DNA from: Planctomycetota bacterium
GTDB taxonomy: Bacteria > Planctomycetota > Planctomycetia > Pirellulales > Lacipirellulaceae
NCBI GenBank assembly: GCA_029259915.1
Contig: JAJDED010000043.1
Location: forward strand, 1 to 64,000
Length of the DNA stretch: 64,000 bases
Direction of reading: 5' to 3'
The position numbers were made by a program, and so were the translations under genes. Below are positions 44,401 through 52,930 of the stretch, piece by piece; the stretch's first letter is position 1, and every line of letters starts with the position of its first letter. Below the pieces are notes generated by a model that saw only the letters and a program-made list of their open reading frames with translations, did no database searches and was not told the DNA's origin.

Positions 44401-44428
44401 ATCATACTCATTTCAGCCCTCGTGTCCA
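44401..44428 (-). promoter_or_regulatory. Sigma-70-type promoter of the candidate small RNA
   Basis: Minus strand: TGGACA, then 16 bases, then TATGAT. Each box differs from the consensus at one position. No protein gene on the minus strand follows before the terminator. Confidence 0.5.
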
Positions 44429-44429
44429 G

Positions 44430-44467
44430 CTTTCCGGGACAGAGTCTTAAGAAAAAACTCCGGAAAG
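44430..44467. promoter_or_regulatory. Dyad CTTTCCGG ... CCGGAAAG upstream of the inositol-phosphatase gene
   Basis: Perfect 8-base arms at 44430-44437 and 44460-44467 with a 22-base loop, about 95 bases before the start codon of the next gene and directly behind the minus-strand promoter. Possible operator; no regulator can be named. Confidence 0.3.
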
Positions 44468-44562
44468 ATGGTTCTTGATCGGTTGGCCCTCGCCCTTATT
44501 GCTTAGAGAGTCTAACCTTACGGAGATTTACCCTTCTGCTGCCAGGACACAGAGGAGCTATC

Positions 44563-45345
44563 ATGCTCGATATCCAGCCGCTATTGACCACCTGTGAGCT
44601 AGCGGCCCGGGCAGGTGCCGAGCAGCTGATGGCTTGGCGAGGCCGGTTTTCTACCCGAGAAAAATCAGCCTTCGATCTGGTGACCGACGCCGATTTGGCC
44701 TCGCAGGAGGCTATTCAGGCCGCAATTTCCAAGGAATTTCCCGATCATGGCTTTCTGGGAGAGGAATCTCCTGCTGCCGAGCAGCTCGCCAAGCCCTATT
44801 GCTGGGTTGTCGACCCGCTCGACGGAACCACCAACTATGTACACGATTTCCCTTTTTTTGCAGTTTCGGTTGCCGTCGTCCAGGCAGGGAAGGTCGTGGC
44901 AGGGGCAATTTTCGACCCTTTGCGCGATGAATTGTTTCTTGCCGGAGCAGGTCTCGGAGCGACACTTAACGGCAAACCGTTTACCACCAGCGGTGCTGAA
45001 GTGCTCGGCAAATCTTTGCTGGCAGTCAGTTTCCCGCCAAACCTCAATACAGACATGCCCGATCTGAAGGCATTTCTCCGCGCCGCTCCGAAGTGCCTAG
45101 CGGTTCGCCGAACGGGCTCAGCCGCCATGAATCTCGCCTACGTCGCGTGTGGAAGGCTTGACGGTCATTGGGCGTTCAATATCCACCCTTGGGATTCAGC
45201 GGCAGGAGTGCTGCTGGTTAGCGAAGCTGGGGGTATTGCAACCTCTTGCCAAGGTAAAAACTACGACGTAACTAGCGGCGATTATTTGGTTGCGGCTACA
45301 CCCCAGCTCCACCAGGATTTACTCCAAACCATTCTGAGCGATTGA
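44563..45345 (+). CDS. Inositol monophosphatase family protein
   Basis: Magnesium-dependent phosphomonoesterase of 260 aa. Metal and substrate motifs are intact: GEESP near residue 66, DPLDGTTNY at 84-92, and HPWDSAAGVLLVSEAGG near 208. The preceding FDLVTDADLASQE is typical. Substrates in this family include inositol-1-phosphate, histidinol phosphate and 3'-phosphoadenosine phosphate; specificity cannot be read here. The hisI gene 2 kb downstream raises the histidinol-phosphatase option, but the two are separate units. Confidence 0.9.
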   Translation: MLDIQPLLTTCELAARAGAEQLMAWRGRFSTREKSAFDLVTDADLASQEAIQAAISKEFPDHGFLGEESPAAEQLAKPYCWVVDPLDGTTNYVHDFPFFAVSVAVVQAGKVVAGAIFDPLRDELFLAGAGLGATLNGKPFTTSGAEVLGKSLLAVSFPPNLNTDMPDLKAFLRAAPKCLAVRRTGSAAMNLAYVACGRLDGHWAFNIHPWDSAAGVLLVSEAGGIATSCQGKNYDVTSGDYLVAATPQLHQDLLQTILSD

Positions 45346-45376
45346 GATCTACTGTCGAATCGATCTTCAGAAGATT

Positions 45377-45925
45377 CTATCGCGATGAATCGTTGAAGAA
45401 ATTCTCGGGAATCGTTCGCTCGACTATGCGTCCCATCTCGTCTTGCGTGCGACGCTGGCCGACAGAATGCCACGCCGAGACTTCCGCCAATTCGGGCATC
45501 ATGCGCACAAGCTGTTCGACCATCATGTTGGCCAACCGCAATACCGAGCGGTCTTTGGCCGATTCCTGGATGGCCTTTGCGGTTTTCATAATCCGCACCA
45601 TGCCAGCTCGTTTACAAACAGGTTCCGAGAGCGGGCCTTCGCTATCAATCAGCAAATCTGCCAACGGCACTTCAAGCACTTGTTGCCATTTTAGTAGATC
45701 AGAAATTCTTAAATCGCAGTGGGCGTCTTCCTGGCGTCGAGCTTCTTGAACGGGAACGTCTAACCTCCGCGAAACCGATCTCAAAGAAGCTCCTTGCTGG
45801 TCGCGAACTTCAGAAATCCGGTGCAAAACTTGCGAAGATTGCTGGGGTTGAGAAGAACGTGCAATCGTTCCGGGAATACTCACTCTAGGGGTTTCAAAAC
45901 CGCTGTTGTAGTTGATGGTGCTCAT
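45377..45925 (-). CDS. XRE-like helix-turn-helix protein
   Basis: Protein of 182 aa. Residues 33-90 form a helix-turn-helix of the XRE/Cro kind (LHRISEVRDQQGASLRSVSR, then RISDLLKWQQVLEVPLADLL). The C-terminal half is helical (KAIQESAKDRSVLRLANMMVEQLVRMMPEL) and may dimerise. The start at 45925 has GGAGG eight bases upstream. Its gene is convergent with the inositol-phosphatase gene. It probably is a transcription regulator; its targets are unknown. The promoter region contains a GCAGAC-GTCGGT-GTCTGC dyad at 45948-45965, a possible autoregulatory site. Confidence 0.75.
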   Translation of the reverse strand: MSTINYNSGFETPRVSIPGTIARSSQPQQSSQVLHRISEVRDQQGASLRSVSRRLDVPVQEARRQEDAHCDLRISDLLKWQQVLEVPLADLLIDSEGPLSEPVCKRAGMVRIMKTAKAIQESAKDRSVLRLANMMVEQLVRMMPELAEVSAWHSVGQRRTQDEMGRIVERTIPENFFNDSSR

Positions 45926-46495
45926 CCGTAATGCCTCCTTCGTCGGAGCAGACGTCGGTGTCTGCTGACGAGTTGAATCGAAGAGTGACGATGATAATCA
46001 GGTCGGCGCTCAACACACCTTTTCATCGTTGTGTCGAAGAACTGGTTCCGTTACAGTTCTAAGAAAAGCTGGTATATGATAAGAAAAGAACACGACACCT
46101 GGCTATCATTGCCCTTGAGCCGCGGTTTGTTGACATACCCAAAAACCTACCAGCCGAGAAAGGTTCCGCCCCGGGGCTGCCAATATCTCAAACAGTCTCC
46201 TGCAAGTCCTTTTGATTCAGTAACTCTTGCTGGCCATTATCATAGCCCCAAAAAGTCTGCTGACAAGACCTAGGTTATCAGATTCGTTTCGATAATACGA
46301 AACAAGTGTTCACATGCGACCACACGATCGCATCAATGCTGGGAGTAGTTAACTTAAATAACTATCGTGTCCAGAGATTCGCAGAGCTGCAAATATGATT
46401 TAGACACTTTAGGATGAGCCAAAAAAGAGCGAGAAACAGAGTACCGATGAACTGCTAAAAAACACGCGATTAAGTGTGTGCAACAAAGCTAATTT
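45926..46495. other. 570-base gap, AT-rich
   Basis: No gene is supported. It is more AT-rich than the neighbourhood. A dyad GTTTCG-ATAATA-CGAAAC lies at 46286-46303. A short plus-strand frame at 46031-46273 has no ribosome site or recognisable content. Confidence 0.55.
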
Positions 46496-47101
46496 TTAGC
46501 CCAGGGGCGCGGGGTGCATCATTCCCGTTGAGCTAGAAGGCACTACATTTGGGGCTCCATGGTGGTTTACCACCTGTGTTGTGTCGGGACATCGTCGTGG
46601 GATAAGCCGTTTTTCCAGTTTCATCCAACAAAAACCGGTTAATGATCGATGCGCTTGCTCCATACTATTGTGCAATGCCTTCAGAGATGAAAATCTTCGC
46701 GAAGCGCTTGTGTCGAGCAATGCCACATCGTGTACGATACCAGCCGACCTTCGTGATTCATCAGACGTGTTGGACTCAAGCAGCGCTTTCAATTGCTCGA
46801 CGTCGATTCCAGAAACGCCGTCATGCACCACAACCATCTCCGCTGCAATGTGATTTCCCACAAGTTCCAATGCGCGCCGCAATCCCTGGCGAGAAGAATG
46901 TCTCAAGACAGTGATTTGGGGATAAGTTCGAGACATTTCACACGCCGTCTCGTAAGTTTCGTCCGTCGAACCATCATCGACAATCACCAGCGAGAATCGT
47001 TGCGTGTGTGAATCAGCAATTTCCAAGACTTCCAGGACCGAAGTTTGCAAATGCTGTTCTTGGTTGAACATGGTCAGGACGATAGTCAGCGGCTTGTCCA
47101 T
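46496..47101 (-). CDS. Glycosyltransferase family 2-like protein, degenerate active site
   Basis: Protein of 201 aa with the GT2 N-terminal fold: LTIVLTMFNQEQHLQTSV, LVIVDDGSTDETYE and NHIAAEMVVVHDGVSGIDVEQL. The first nucleotide-sugar aspartate (VDDGS) is present. The DXD metal site that normally follows the EMVVV strand reads HDGVSG, so the second aspartate is missing. After residue 130 the usual acceptor domain is short and the end (PNVVPSSSTGMMHPAPLG) looks disordered. It may be inactive, or truncated relative to family members of 230 residues and more. Single-gene unit. Confidence 0.7.
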   Translation of the reverse strand: MDKPLTIVLTMFNQEQHLQTSVLEVLEIADSHTQRFSLVIVDDGSTDETYETACEMSRTYPQITVLRHSSRQGLRRALELVGNHIAAEMVVVHDGVSGIDVEQLKALLESNTSDESRRSAGIVHDVALLDTSASRRFSSLKALHNSMEQAHRSLTGFCWMKLEKRLIPRRCPDTTQVVNHHGAPNVVPSSSTGMMHPAPLG

Positions 47102-47168
47102 AGTTTTGGCACTCGGATCAAAGAGTTTAGAGCGGGACTGGCGGGCGGTATCGTTTTTGTCAGGGCGC

Positions 47169-47210
47169 TTCGCTAAGCCGCTAGCGGCTAACCGCTTGCG
47201 GCTTAGCGAA
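47169..47210. repeat. Perfect inverted repeat TTCGCTAAGCCGC / GCGGCTTAGCGAA
   Basis: Thirteen-base perfect arms (47169-47181, 47198-47210) with an inner AGCGG-CTAA-CCGCT hairpin, giving a cruciform. It lies in the 329-base gap between the glycosyltransferase start and hisI; the gap holds no other feature. Related AAGCGGCCGCTTGCGGCTT wording is near 7755. Confidence 0.8.
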
Positions 47211-47430
47211 ACGCGTAGTCTTATGCCCGTTAGATCGACCCAACCTGCCCGAGAACTCTAACAGGAACCATTTCACGCCAATTGGGCGGAACCTACCGTC
47301 GATACCGGTCTTACGGTTTGAGAGAATTTGGATAGGCTATCTTGCTGGCCAGCGGCGAGGTGCAAGGGTATGCTAACGAGAAAATTGGCCTGTCGAGTGA
47401 TCGATCCCTTTTGAATAGGAAGCTGCCGTT

Positions 47431-47820
47431 TTGTCTCAGATCCCAGATTTTTCTGAAAAAACCCCGCTCTTACCGGCGATAGCCCAGGATTTTGCCTCGG
47501 GGCAGGTGCTGATGTTGGCCTACATGAATCGCGAATCCTGGGAGCAAACACTTGCCACGGGCGAAGCGACCTACTTTAGCCGAAGTCGGGGGAAGCTTTG
47601 GAAAAAAGGCGAACAGAGCGGTCATGTACAACGCGTACGAGAGATTTACGTCGATTGCGATGCCGACACCATTCTGCTGCGGGTTGAGCAGGTCGGTGCC
47701 GCAGCTTGCCACCAAGGCTACGAAAGTTGCTTCTTCCGGAAATTGGATCAAGGAGCGGTGACTATTGTTGGAAAACGTGTTTTTGATCCCGATCAGGTTT
47801 ATGACGATAAGGATTCTTAA
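47431..47820 (+). CDS. hisI: Phosphoribosyl-AMP cyclohydrolase
   Basis: Opens the purine ring of phosphoribosyl-AMP in histidine synthesis. The protein is 129 aa from a TTG with AGGAAG upstream. Motifs are [49 protein letters not shown] and the zinc cysteines in [10 protein letters not shown]. HisE (the pyrophosphohydrolase) is not fused, so this is the stand-alone enzyme. No other his gene is adjacent; a RidA-family gene follows after 55 bases. Confidence 0.94.
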   Translation: MSQIPDFSEKTPLLPAIAQDFASGQVLMLAYMNRESWEQTLATGEATYFSRSRGKLWKKGEQSGHVQRVREIYVDCDADTILLRVEQVGAAACHQGYESCFFRKLDQGAVTIVGKRVFDPDQVYDDKDS

Positions 47821-47875
47821 GAGAGCCCGCAGGCAGCGTTGCTCGCTACGGACTTCGGAGTGGGGAAACTAGCTG

Positions 47876-48337
47876 ATGAGTGCTGAATCGCGATTAGAAA
47901 AAATGAATCTGGAACTACCACCGGCGCCCCAGGCGATGGGACTCTATCGACCAATCGTGGTCGTCGAGAATCTGGCTTACCTCTCGGGGCATGGGCCGTT
48001 GCGCCCTGACGGAAGTCTGATTACCGGTCGCGTGGGAGAGGATCTTGATACAGAAGCCGGGTTTCAAGCCGCCCGACAAACGGGACTGGCGGTATTGGCA
48101 ACGCTGCGCGAACATTGCAAATCCCTTGATGGCGTCAAACGTTTGGTCAAGACGTTCGGTTTGGTGAATTCCACAGCCGCTTTTACCGATCAGCCCGCCG
48201 TGATCAACGGTTTTAGCGAACTGATGCGTGATGTCTTCGGCGAAGATACAGGAGTTGCTGCTCGCAGTGCAGTGGGTGCGGCGGCGCTCCCCGCTGGGAT
48301 GGCGGTTGAAATCGAGGCGATTTTCGAATTGCTCTGA
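47876..48337 (+). CDS. RidA/YjgF family protein
   Basis: Protein of 153 aa of the YjgF/UK114 fold. The N-terminus (YRPIVVVENLAYLSGHGPLR) and the late VAARSAVGAAALPAGMAVEIEA carry the family pattern, including the arginine that binds the imine carboxylate in true RidA. RidA hydrolyses reactive enamine/imine intermediates. This length and the longer middle resemble the sub-family without proven deaminase activity. It is probably co-transcribed with hisI, 55 bases upstream. Confidence 0.88.
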   Translation: MSAESRLEKMNLELPPAPQAMGLYRPIVVVENLAYLSGHGPLRPDGSLITGRVGEDLDTEAGFQAARQTGLAVLATLREHCKSLDGVKRLVKTFGLVNSTAAFTDQPAVINGFSELMRDVFGEDTGVAARSAVGAAALPAGMAVEIEAIFELL

Positions 48338-48377
48338 TTGCCTTGCTAAGTTCGACTTTTGCATTTTTAGCATGCTG

Positions 48378-48518
48378 ATAGAACGCGGATGCACACGGAT
48401 TAAGCAGATTTTCGCAGATTTTTTCAGGGTATGGATAACTGCGTCCATGAGAACGAACCTCACTAACTTTTTCGTAATCGGCGCCAATCCGTTTTGTCAG
48501 CGTTTATCTGCGTTCTAT
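48378..48518. repeat. Inverted repeat ATAGAACGCGGATGCACACG
   Basis: The left arm begins ATAGAACGCGGATGCACACG at 48378; the right arm (48486-48518) ends GCGTTTATCTGCGTTCTAT. The wording GCAGATTTTCGCAGAT is of the same kind as the GCGCAGATAAGTG words at 18597 and 21602. It lies between ridA and the TrkA_C gene. Confidence 0.7.
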
Positions 48519-48695
48519 TCTCGTTTTGTGGAAATTGTGTGGTTCAGAATCCCCAAAAGTGCAAGAGTCGAACTAAGAACCTTTCCTAAAACAGCTGCGT
48601 GGAACGGTCCTCTGGCCCGGGATTGAGCTATATTTCTTTGTGCAGGATCATTATCCGGCTGTTGGAACCGACGGTCACACGCAGGAAAAACAGAT

Positions 48696-49484
48696 ATGAC
48701 GTTCGTGATCCCCGTTGTTTCGCTGCTTGTCGCGTTGATGATGTCGCTGGTCATTACGCGCGTGGCGACGATCGCATTGATGCTCACAGGTTTGTCGCAT
48801 GAGTCGGCCCGGTTTCAAGCCCGGTCAGCATTCACTGGCGTTGGATTTACCACGACCGAAGCAGAGTCCATCGTCAACCATCCCGTGCGCCGCCGCATCG
48901 TGATGATGCTGATGTTGCTAGGAAACATCGGTATTGCCACGGTGATTGCTACGTTGATGGTGACAATCATGGATGCCAAACGTAGCGAAAATTGGCTGTT
49001 GGGGAGTCTGGTTCTTATCGCAGGACTCTCCGTTCTGTGGATGGTCAGCAATAGCCGCTGGATCGAGAAACAGATGAACCGAGCAATTTCTTGGTCGCTG
49101 AAGCGGTTTACTCATTTAGACGTTCGCGACTATGTTTCGCTGCTGGAGTTGGCCAACGGTTTTACCGTGTTTGAACTCCAGGTTGAGCCAAACGACTGGA
49201 TTGCCGAAAAGACCTTGGTGGAATTAGGGTTGGCTCGCGAGGGGATTCTAGTGCTCGGCATTCGCCATCAGAATGGCGACTATTTTGGCGCGCCTTCGGG
49301 AAACAGCAGGATTTCTGAGAATGATGCGGTCGTTATTTACGGCCCGATTCATCGCATCAACGAGCTTGATTCACGCTGCGCAGGCAACGAAGGCAACATG
49401 GCCCACGCCCGCGCCTGCCATGAGTACGACACGTACCTGGAACAACTAGCAGCCAACGGCGCCCAATCGGATAGAAACGATTGA
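48696..49484 (+). CDS. Membrane protein with a TrkA_C (RCK_C) domain
   Basis: Protein of 262 aa. Residues 1-115 hold three hydrophobic helices: one at the very start (VIPVVSLLVALMMSLVITRV), then VMMLMLLGNIGIATVIATLM and GSLVLIAGLSVLWMVS. The segment SARFQARSAFTGVGFTTTEAE resembles the pore-loop region of Trk/Ktr potassium transporters. Residues 145-230 are a TrkA_C ligand-sensing domain (VFELQVEPNDWIAEKTLVEL and NDAVVIYG). It has no Rossmann RCK_N domain and is too short for a full channel. It may be a regulatory or reduced potassium-transport protein. Confidence 0.75.
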   Translation: MTFVIPVVSLLVALMMSLVITRVATIALMLTGLSHESARFQARSAFTGVGFTTTEAESIVNHPVRRRIVMMLMLLGNIGIATVIATLMVTIMDAKRSENWLLGSLVLIAGLSVLWMVSNSRWIEKQMNRAISWSLKRFTHLDVRDYVSLLELANGFTVFELQVEPNDWIAEKTLVELGLAREGILVLGIRHQNGDYFGAPSGNSRISENDAVVIYGPIHRINELDSRCAGNEGNMAHARACHEYDTYLEQLAANGAQSDRND

Positions 49485-49551
49485 GCTATTTCTACACCGA
49501 AGTCGCGATCACATGCAGTAGTATAAACAGAATGCGTAGGGATACGAAGAC

Positions 49552-49884
49552 TCAGAACAGAGCAATCAATCCCGCGGTACCTTCGCTTACCATTTCGTGG
49601 ATGGCTTTTGCATTGTGGCGTAGAAGCGACTCGATGCGCGTTGTATCACAGTTGCCTGTCTGAATAGATATCACATGGGGTGGAAAGCCAAAAGCTGCTG
49701 AGTAATCGACGTAGTCAGAATCCTTCGAGACGATGATACAATCGTTTTCCTGCGCAAAGTCCCAGACGATACGGTCTGTTTCTCTTTCAAGCCCCTGTGT
49801 TTGGACATGAACTGAATCTGGAAACAAATCAGAGACAAGGGCAACAAGACGAGGGGACAGATTGTGATCGATAAGCAACTTCAT
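49552..49884 (-). CDS. DUF5615 PIN-like toxin
   Basis: Protein of 110 aa with the acidic nuclease pattern of DUF5615/Mut7-C: LLIDHNLSPRL at the start, DRIVWDFAQENDCIIVSKDSDY in the middle, and a C-terminal IESLLRHNAKAIHEM. Conserved aspartates (DHN, DSD) fit a PIN-like RNase. It overlaps the preceding DUF433 antitoxin frame by four bases, the standard layout for this toxin-antitoxin type. Confidence 0.9.
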   Translation of the reverse strand: MKLLIDHNLSPRLVALVSDLFPDSVHVQTQGLERETDRIVWDFAQENDCIIVSKDSDYVDYSAAFGFPPHVISIQTGNCDTTRIESLLRHNAKAIHEMVSEGTAGLIALF

Positions 49885-50105
49885 GATTGCTTTAAGAGCA
49901 ACTGTTTTTCACGGTCTGCTGCATAAGCCAGGCATGCGAGTATGTCGTCCCGAGTCAGATAGGGAAAATCCTTGAGAATTTCCTCATTGCTCATTCCCGA
50001 AGCCAGATAAGAAAGCACGTCATAGACCGTGATTCTCATTCCCCGAATACACGGCTTACCGCTTCGCTTGCCTGGTTCGATGGTGATTATTTCACGATAG
50101 TCCAT
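49881..50105 (-). CDS. DUF433 antitoxin
   Basis: Protein of 74 aa with the DUF433 pattern: ITIEPGKRSGKPCIRGMRITVYDVLSYLASGMSNEEILKDFPYLT. It is a winged-helix-like DNA-binding antitoxin partner of DUF5615 toxins. Its stop overlaps the toxin start by four bases. The pair lies between the TrkA_C gene and glnA. Confidence 0.92.
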   Translation of the reverse strand: MDYREIITIEPGKRSGKPCIRGMRITVYDVLSYLASGMSNEEILKDFPYLTRDDILACLAYAADREKQLLLKQS

Positions 50106-50164
50106 ATCTCAAGCGTAAGCCTGGAGAAATCGCAAGTCAATCGTAGGTTGCGCTTACAAGTTGC

Positions 50165-51592
50165 CTACATATCGTAGTACAAACAGAATTCGTAGGGATG
50201 TGGCCGCAGGGCAAGGGCGTCGACTTCGTTGAGTTTTTTGTAGGAAATCCAGGTGTTGATAACGTCCTGGGTGAATACGTCGCCGCGCAGCAGAAATTCG
50301 TGATCGTTGGCCAAGGCATCCAGTGCGTCGCCAAGCGAGCCGGGTGTGGTGGGGACTTTGGCCAGTTCTTCGGGCTCGAGATCATAAATATCTTTATCGA
50401 GCGGTTCGCCAGGGTGGATCTTGTTTTGGACGCCGTCGAGCGCCGCCATCATCAATGCTGAAAAGGCCAAGTACGGGTTCGAGCTGGGGTCAGGGCAGCG
50501 AAATTCGATCCGCTTGGCTTTCGGATTGGGACTGTACATCGGAATTCGGCAAGCTGCCGAGCGATTTCGCTGCGAGTAGGCCAGGTTTACCGGCGCTTCG
50601 TACCCCGGGACCAACCGTTTGTAGCTGTTGGTGGTCGGATTGGTGAAAGCGAGAATCGCGGGTGCATGAGACAGGATGCCGCCGATCGCGTAAATCGCTT
50701 CGTCGCTGAGCCCAGCGTAACCACCCCCAGCGAAATTCGGTTGATCCCCTTTCCAGAATGAAATATGGGTATGCATCCCCGAACCATTATCGCTAAAGAT
50801 CGGCTTGGGCATGAAGGTGACCGATTTGCCGTGTTTTGCGGCAACGTTTTTGATGATGTACTTGTACAAACACATGTCGTCTGCCATTTGCACCAAGTCG
50901 TTATACTTCAGGTCGATTTCTGATTGGCCCGCTGTCGCGACTTCATGATGTTGGGCCTCGACATCGAGCCCACAGTCAATCATCGTTTGCATCATCTCGT
51001 TGCGAAGGTCCATGAATTGGTCGGCGGGAGGTACGGGGAAGTATCCTTCCTTGTGACGCAACTTATGCCCCAGATTGGGCCCGTCACCCGCGGCTTTGGT
51101 GTCTGTACCACGGTTCCACTGCCCTTCGATGCTATCGATGAAAAAGAAGCTGTGCTGTGGCGCCTGATCGAAGCGGATATCATCGAAAATAAAGAATTCC
51201 GCTTCGGGGCCAATGTAACACGTGTCGGCTACGCCGGTACTTTTCAGATAGTTGACCGCTTTGCGAGCTACGTTGCGAGGATCGCGTGTGTAGTCTTCGC
51301 GCGTGATCGGATCTTGGATGTTGCAAATCATGCAGAGCGTGGGCAGTTCGGTAAACGGATCGATAAACGCCGTCTCCGATTGGGGAACGAGCAGCATGTC
51401 GCTTTCGTTAATCGCTTGCCAACCGCGAATGCTCGATCCATCGAACCCGAGCCCGTCTTCGAAGACTTCTTCTTCGAGTTTGCTGACGGGAATCGTAAAA
51501 TGTTGCCAAAGGCCGGGGAAATCCATAAATCGCAAATCCACGGCTTTGACACCCCGTTCGCGGCACAACGCCAAAACATCTTGCGGCTTCAT
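50165..51592 (-). CDS. glnA: Glutamine synthetase type I
   Basis: ATP-dependent synthesis of glutamine from glutamate and ammonium. The protein is 475 aa, the length of dodecameric GSI. Motifs are [18 protein letters not shown], the metal residues in [28 protein letters not shown], and the glutamate-binding NRSAACRIP. The adenylylation region [20 protein letters not shown] carries Tyr403 in the place of E. coli Tyr397, so covalent control by an adenylyltransferase is possible. The start has AGGAA upstream. A type II enzyme is encoded directly upstream on the same strand. Confidence 0.96.
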   Translation of the reverse strand: MKPQDVLALCRERGVKAVDLRFMDFPGLWQHFTIPVSKLEEEVFEDGLGFDGSSIRGWQAINESDMLLVPQSETAFIDPFTELPTLCMICNIQDPITREDYTRDPRNVARKAVNYLKSTGVADTCYIGPEAEFFIFDDIRFDQAPQHSFFFIDSIEGQWNRGTDTKAAGDGPNLGHKLRHKEGYFPVPPADQFMDLRNEMMQTMIDCGLDVEAQHHEVATAGQSEIDLKYNDLVQMADDMCLYKYIIKNVAAKHGKSVTFMPKPIFSDNGSGMHTHISFWKGDQPNFAGGGYAGLSDEAIYAIGGILSHAPAILAFTNPTTNSYKRLVPGYEAPVNLAYSQRNRSAACRIPMYSPNPKAKRIEFRCPDPSSNPYLAFSALMMAALDGVQNKIHPGEPLDKDIYDLEPEELAKVPTTPGSLGDALDALANDHEFLLRGDVFTQDVINTWISYKKLNEVDALALRPHPYEFCLYYDM

Positions 51593-51670
51593 TTTCTTGT
51601 TTCCTTGATAGGATAAATCTCACGGAGAGAAAAACCACGAATAAACATTAATCAAAATTTCTCGAAAGAC

Positions 51671-51746
51671 TTACCACGGAGACACGGAGTGCACGGAGAC
51701 AGAAATCATAAATCGAAACTCTGTGTTCTCCGTGTCTCCGTGGTAA
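51671..51746. repeat. Inverted repeat TTACCACGGAGACACGGAG
   Basis: The left arm TTACCACGGAGACACGGAG (from 51671) matches the complement of the right arm ending CTCCGTGTCTCCGTGGTAA at 51746. It shares wording with the long pair around the DUF1559 gene. It lies between the two glutamine synthetase genes. Confidence 0.85.
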
Positions 51747-51783
51747 AAAATCAAGACTTGCGATAACCGAAACCATACAATAG

Positions 51784-51816
51784 AAAACCCCCCTTCGCCA
51801 GCGGGGCGAAGGGGGG
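51784..51816 (-). terminator. Rho-independent terminator of glnII
   Basis: On the minus strand CCCCCCTTCGCC pairs with GGCGAAGGGGGG across a short loop and is followed by TTTT. It lies 53 bases after the glnII stop codon and separates glnII from glnA transcription. Confidence 0.85.
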
Positions 51817-51868
51817 TGTTATAAACAAATGGGCTAAGGGCGACGCAAGGGTTGCCCCGAAGCAATTG

Positions 51869-52858
51869 CTACGACCGCAGGGTCGTGAGAATCTCGCGAA
51901 CCACCTTATAAGGGTCTGCGTTCGAGGCGGGACGGCGATCTTCCAGATAGCCCTTCCAGCCATTTTGCACAGTCCCGACGGGGATGCGAATCGAGGAGCC
52001 CCGATCGCTTACGCCGTAGCTAAATTTATCGATCGACTGGGTTTCGTGCAGACCGGTCAACCGCTGATCGTTATCGGAGCCGTAGGCTTCGATGTGATTG
52101 TGATGACGCCCGCGGAACTTTTCGCAGATGCCTTTGATAAACTCTTCGCCACCCTCTTCGCGAATCGCGGTGGTCGAAAAGTTGGTATGCATTCCACTGC
52201 CATTCCAGTCGCCCTTGATGGGCTTGGGATGCAGTTCGATAGTCAAGCCGTGGGCTTCCGCCGTGCGGTGGAGCAGGTAGCGAGAAATCCACAGGTTGTC
52301 GCAAGCATCCTTGGCACCCTTAGCAAAGAGCTGGTATTCCCACTGTCCTTTCATTACCTCGGCGTTGATACCGGTAATCGACAAGCCAGCGTCGAGGCAA
52401 GTGTCGAGATGCTCTTCGACAATTTCGCGACCGACACAGTTATTGATGCCTACCGAGCAATAGTAAGGACCCTGAGGACCAGGATAGCCGTCCGTGGGGA
52501 AACCTAGCGGCTTCAAACCAGACATGATGGTGTATTCCTGTTCGAATCCGATCCAGAGGTCGGGATCGTCATCGAACGTGCCGCGACCATTGGAAGGATG
52601 TACCGAACCGTCGGCGCTAAGCACCTCGCACAAAACCAACGAAGCGTTTCTGCGCTCCGGGTCCGTGACCATCTTGACGGGCTTCAACAGACAGTCCGAA
52701 GAATGCCCCACGGCTTGCTCGGTGCTGCTGCCGTCGAACGACCATTCTGGGCAATCTTCGACCTTCGCTGGCTCGCTGTCGATAACCTTTGTCTTACTGC
52801 GTAGACTTGGCTCAGGCTGATAACCGTCCAGCCAAATGTACTCAAGTTTGTAACTCAT
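51869..52858 (-). CDS. glnII: Glutamine synthetase type II (eukaryote-like)
   Basis: Protein of 329 aa from the ATG at 52858 (GGAG upstream); the frame runs on to 52930 without support. It has the GSII hallmarks: EYIWLDGYQ at the start, EDCPEWSFDGSSTEQA, GFEQEYTIM, PKPIKGDWNGSGMHTNFST and the late DRGSSIRIPVGT. GSII is an octameric or decameric enzyme found in eukaryotes and a few bacteria, and it has no adenylylation site. With glnA this gives two ammonium-assimilation enzymes in tandem; an own terminator suggests separate control. Confidence 0.95.
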   Translation of the reverse strand: MSYKLEYIWLDGYQPEPSLRSKTKVIDSEPAKVEDCPEWSFDGSSTEQAVGHSSDCLLKPVKMVTDPERRNASLVLCEVLSADGSVHPSNGRGTFDDDPDLWIGFEQEYTIMSGLKPLGFPTDGYPGPQGPYYCSVGINNCVGREIVEEHLDTCLDAGLSITGINAEVMKGQWEYQLFAKGAKDACDNLWISRYLLHRTAEAHGLTIELHPKPIKGDWNGSGMHTNFSTTAIREEGGEEFIKGICEKFRGRHHNHIEAYGSDNDQRLTGLHETQSIDKFSYGVSDRGSSIRIPVGTVQNGWKGYLEDRRPASNADPYKVVREILTTLRS

Positions 52859-52930
52859 CTTCAGATTCGCTCCTATAGCTTGGTAACCGAATAGTTCCTG
52901 GACAGGAAACACTATATTTTTCGTTGTCAA

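Noticed and set aside
46031..46273. Plus-strand frame of 80 codons in the AT-rich gap
   Set aside because: No ribosome site, no recognisable motif, and no coding-like composition.
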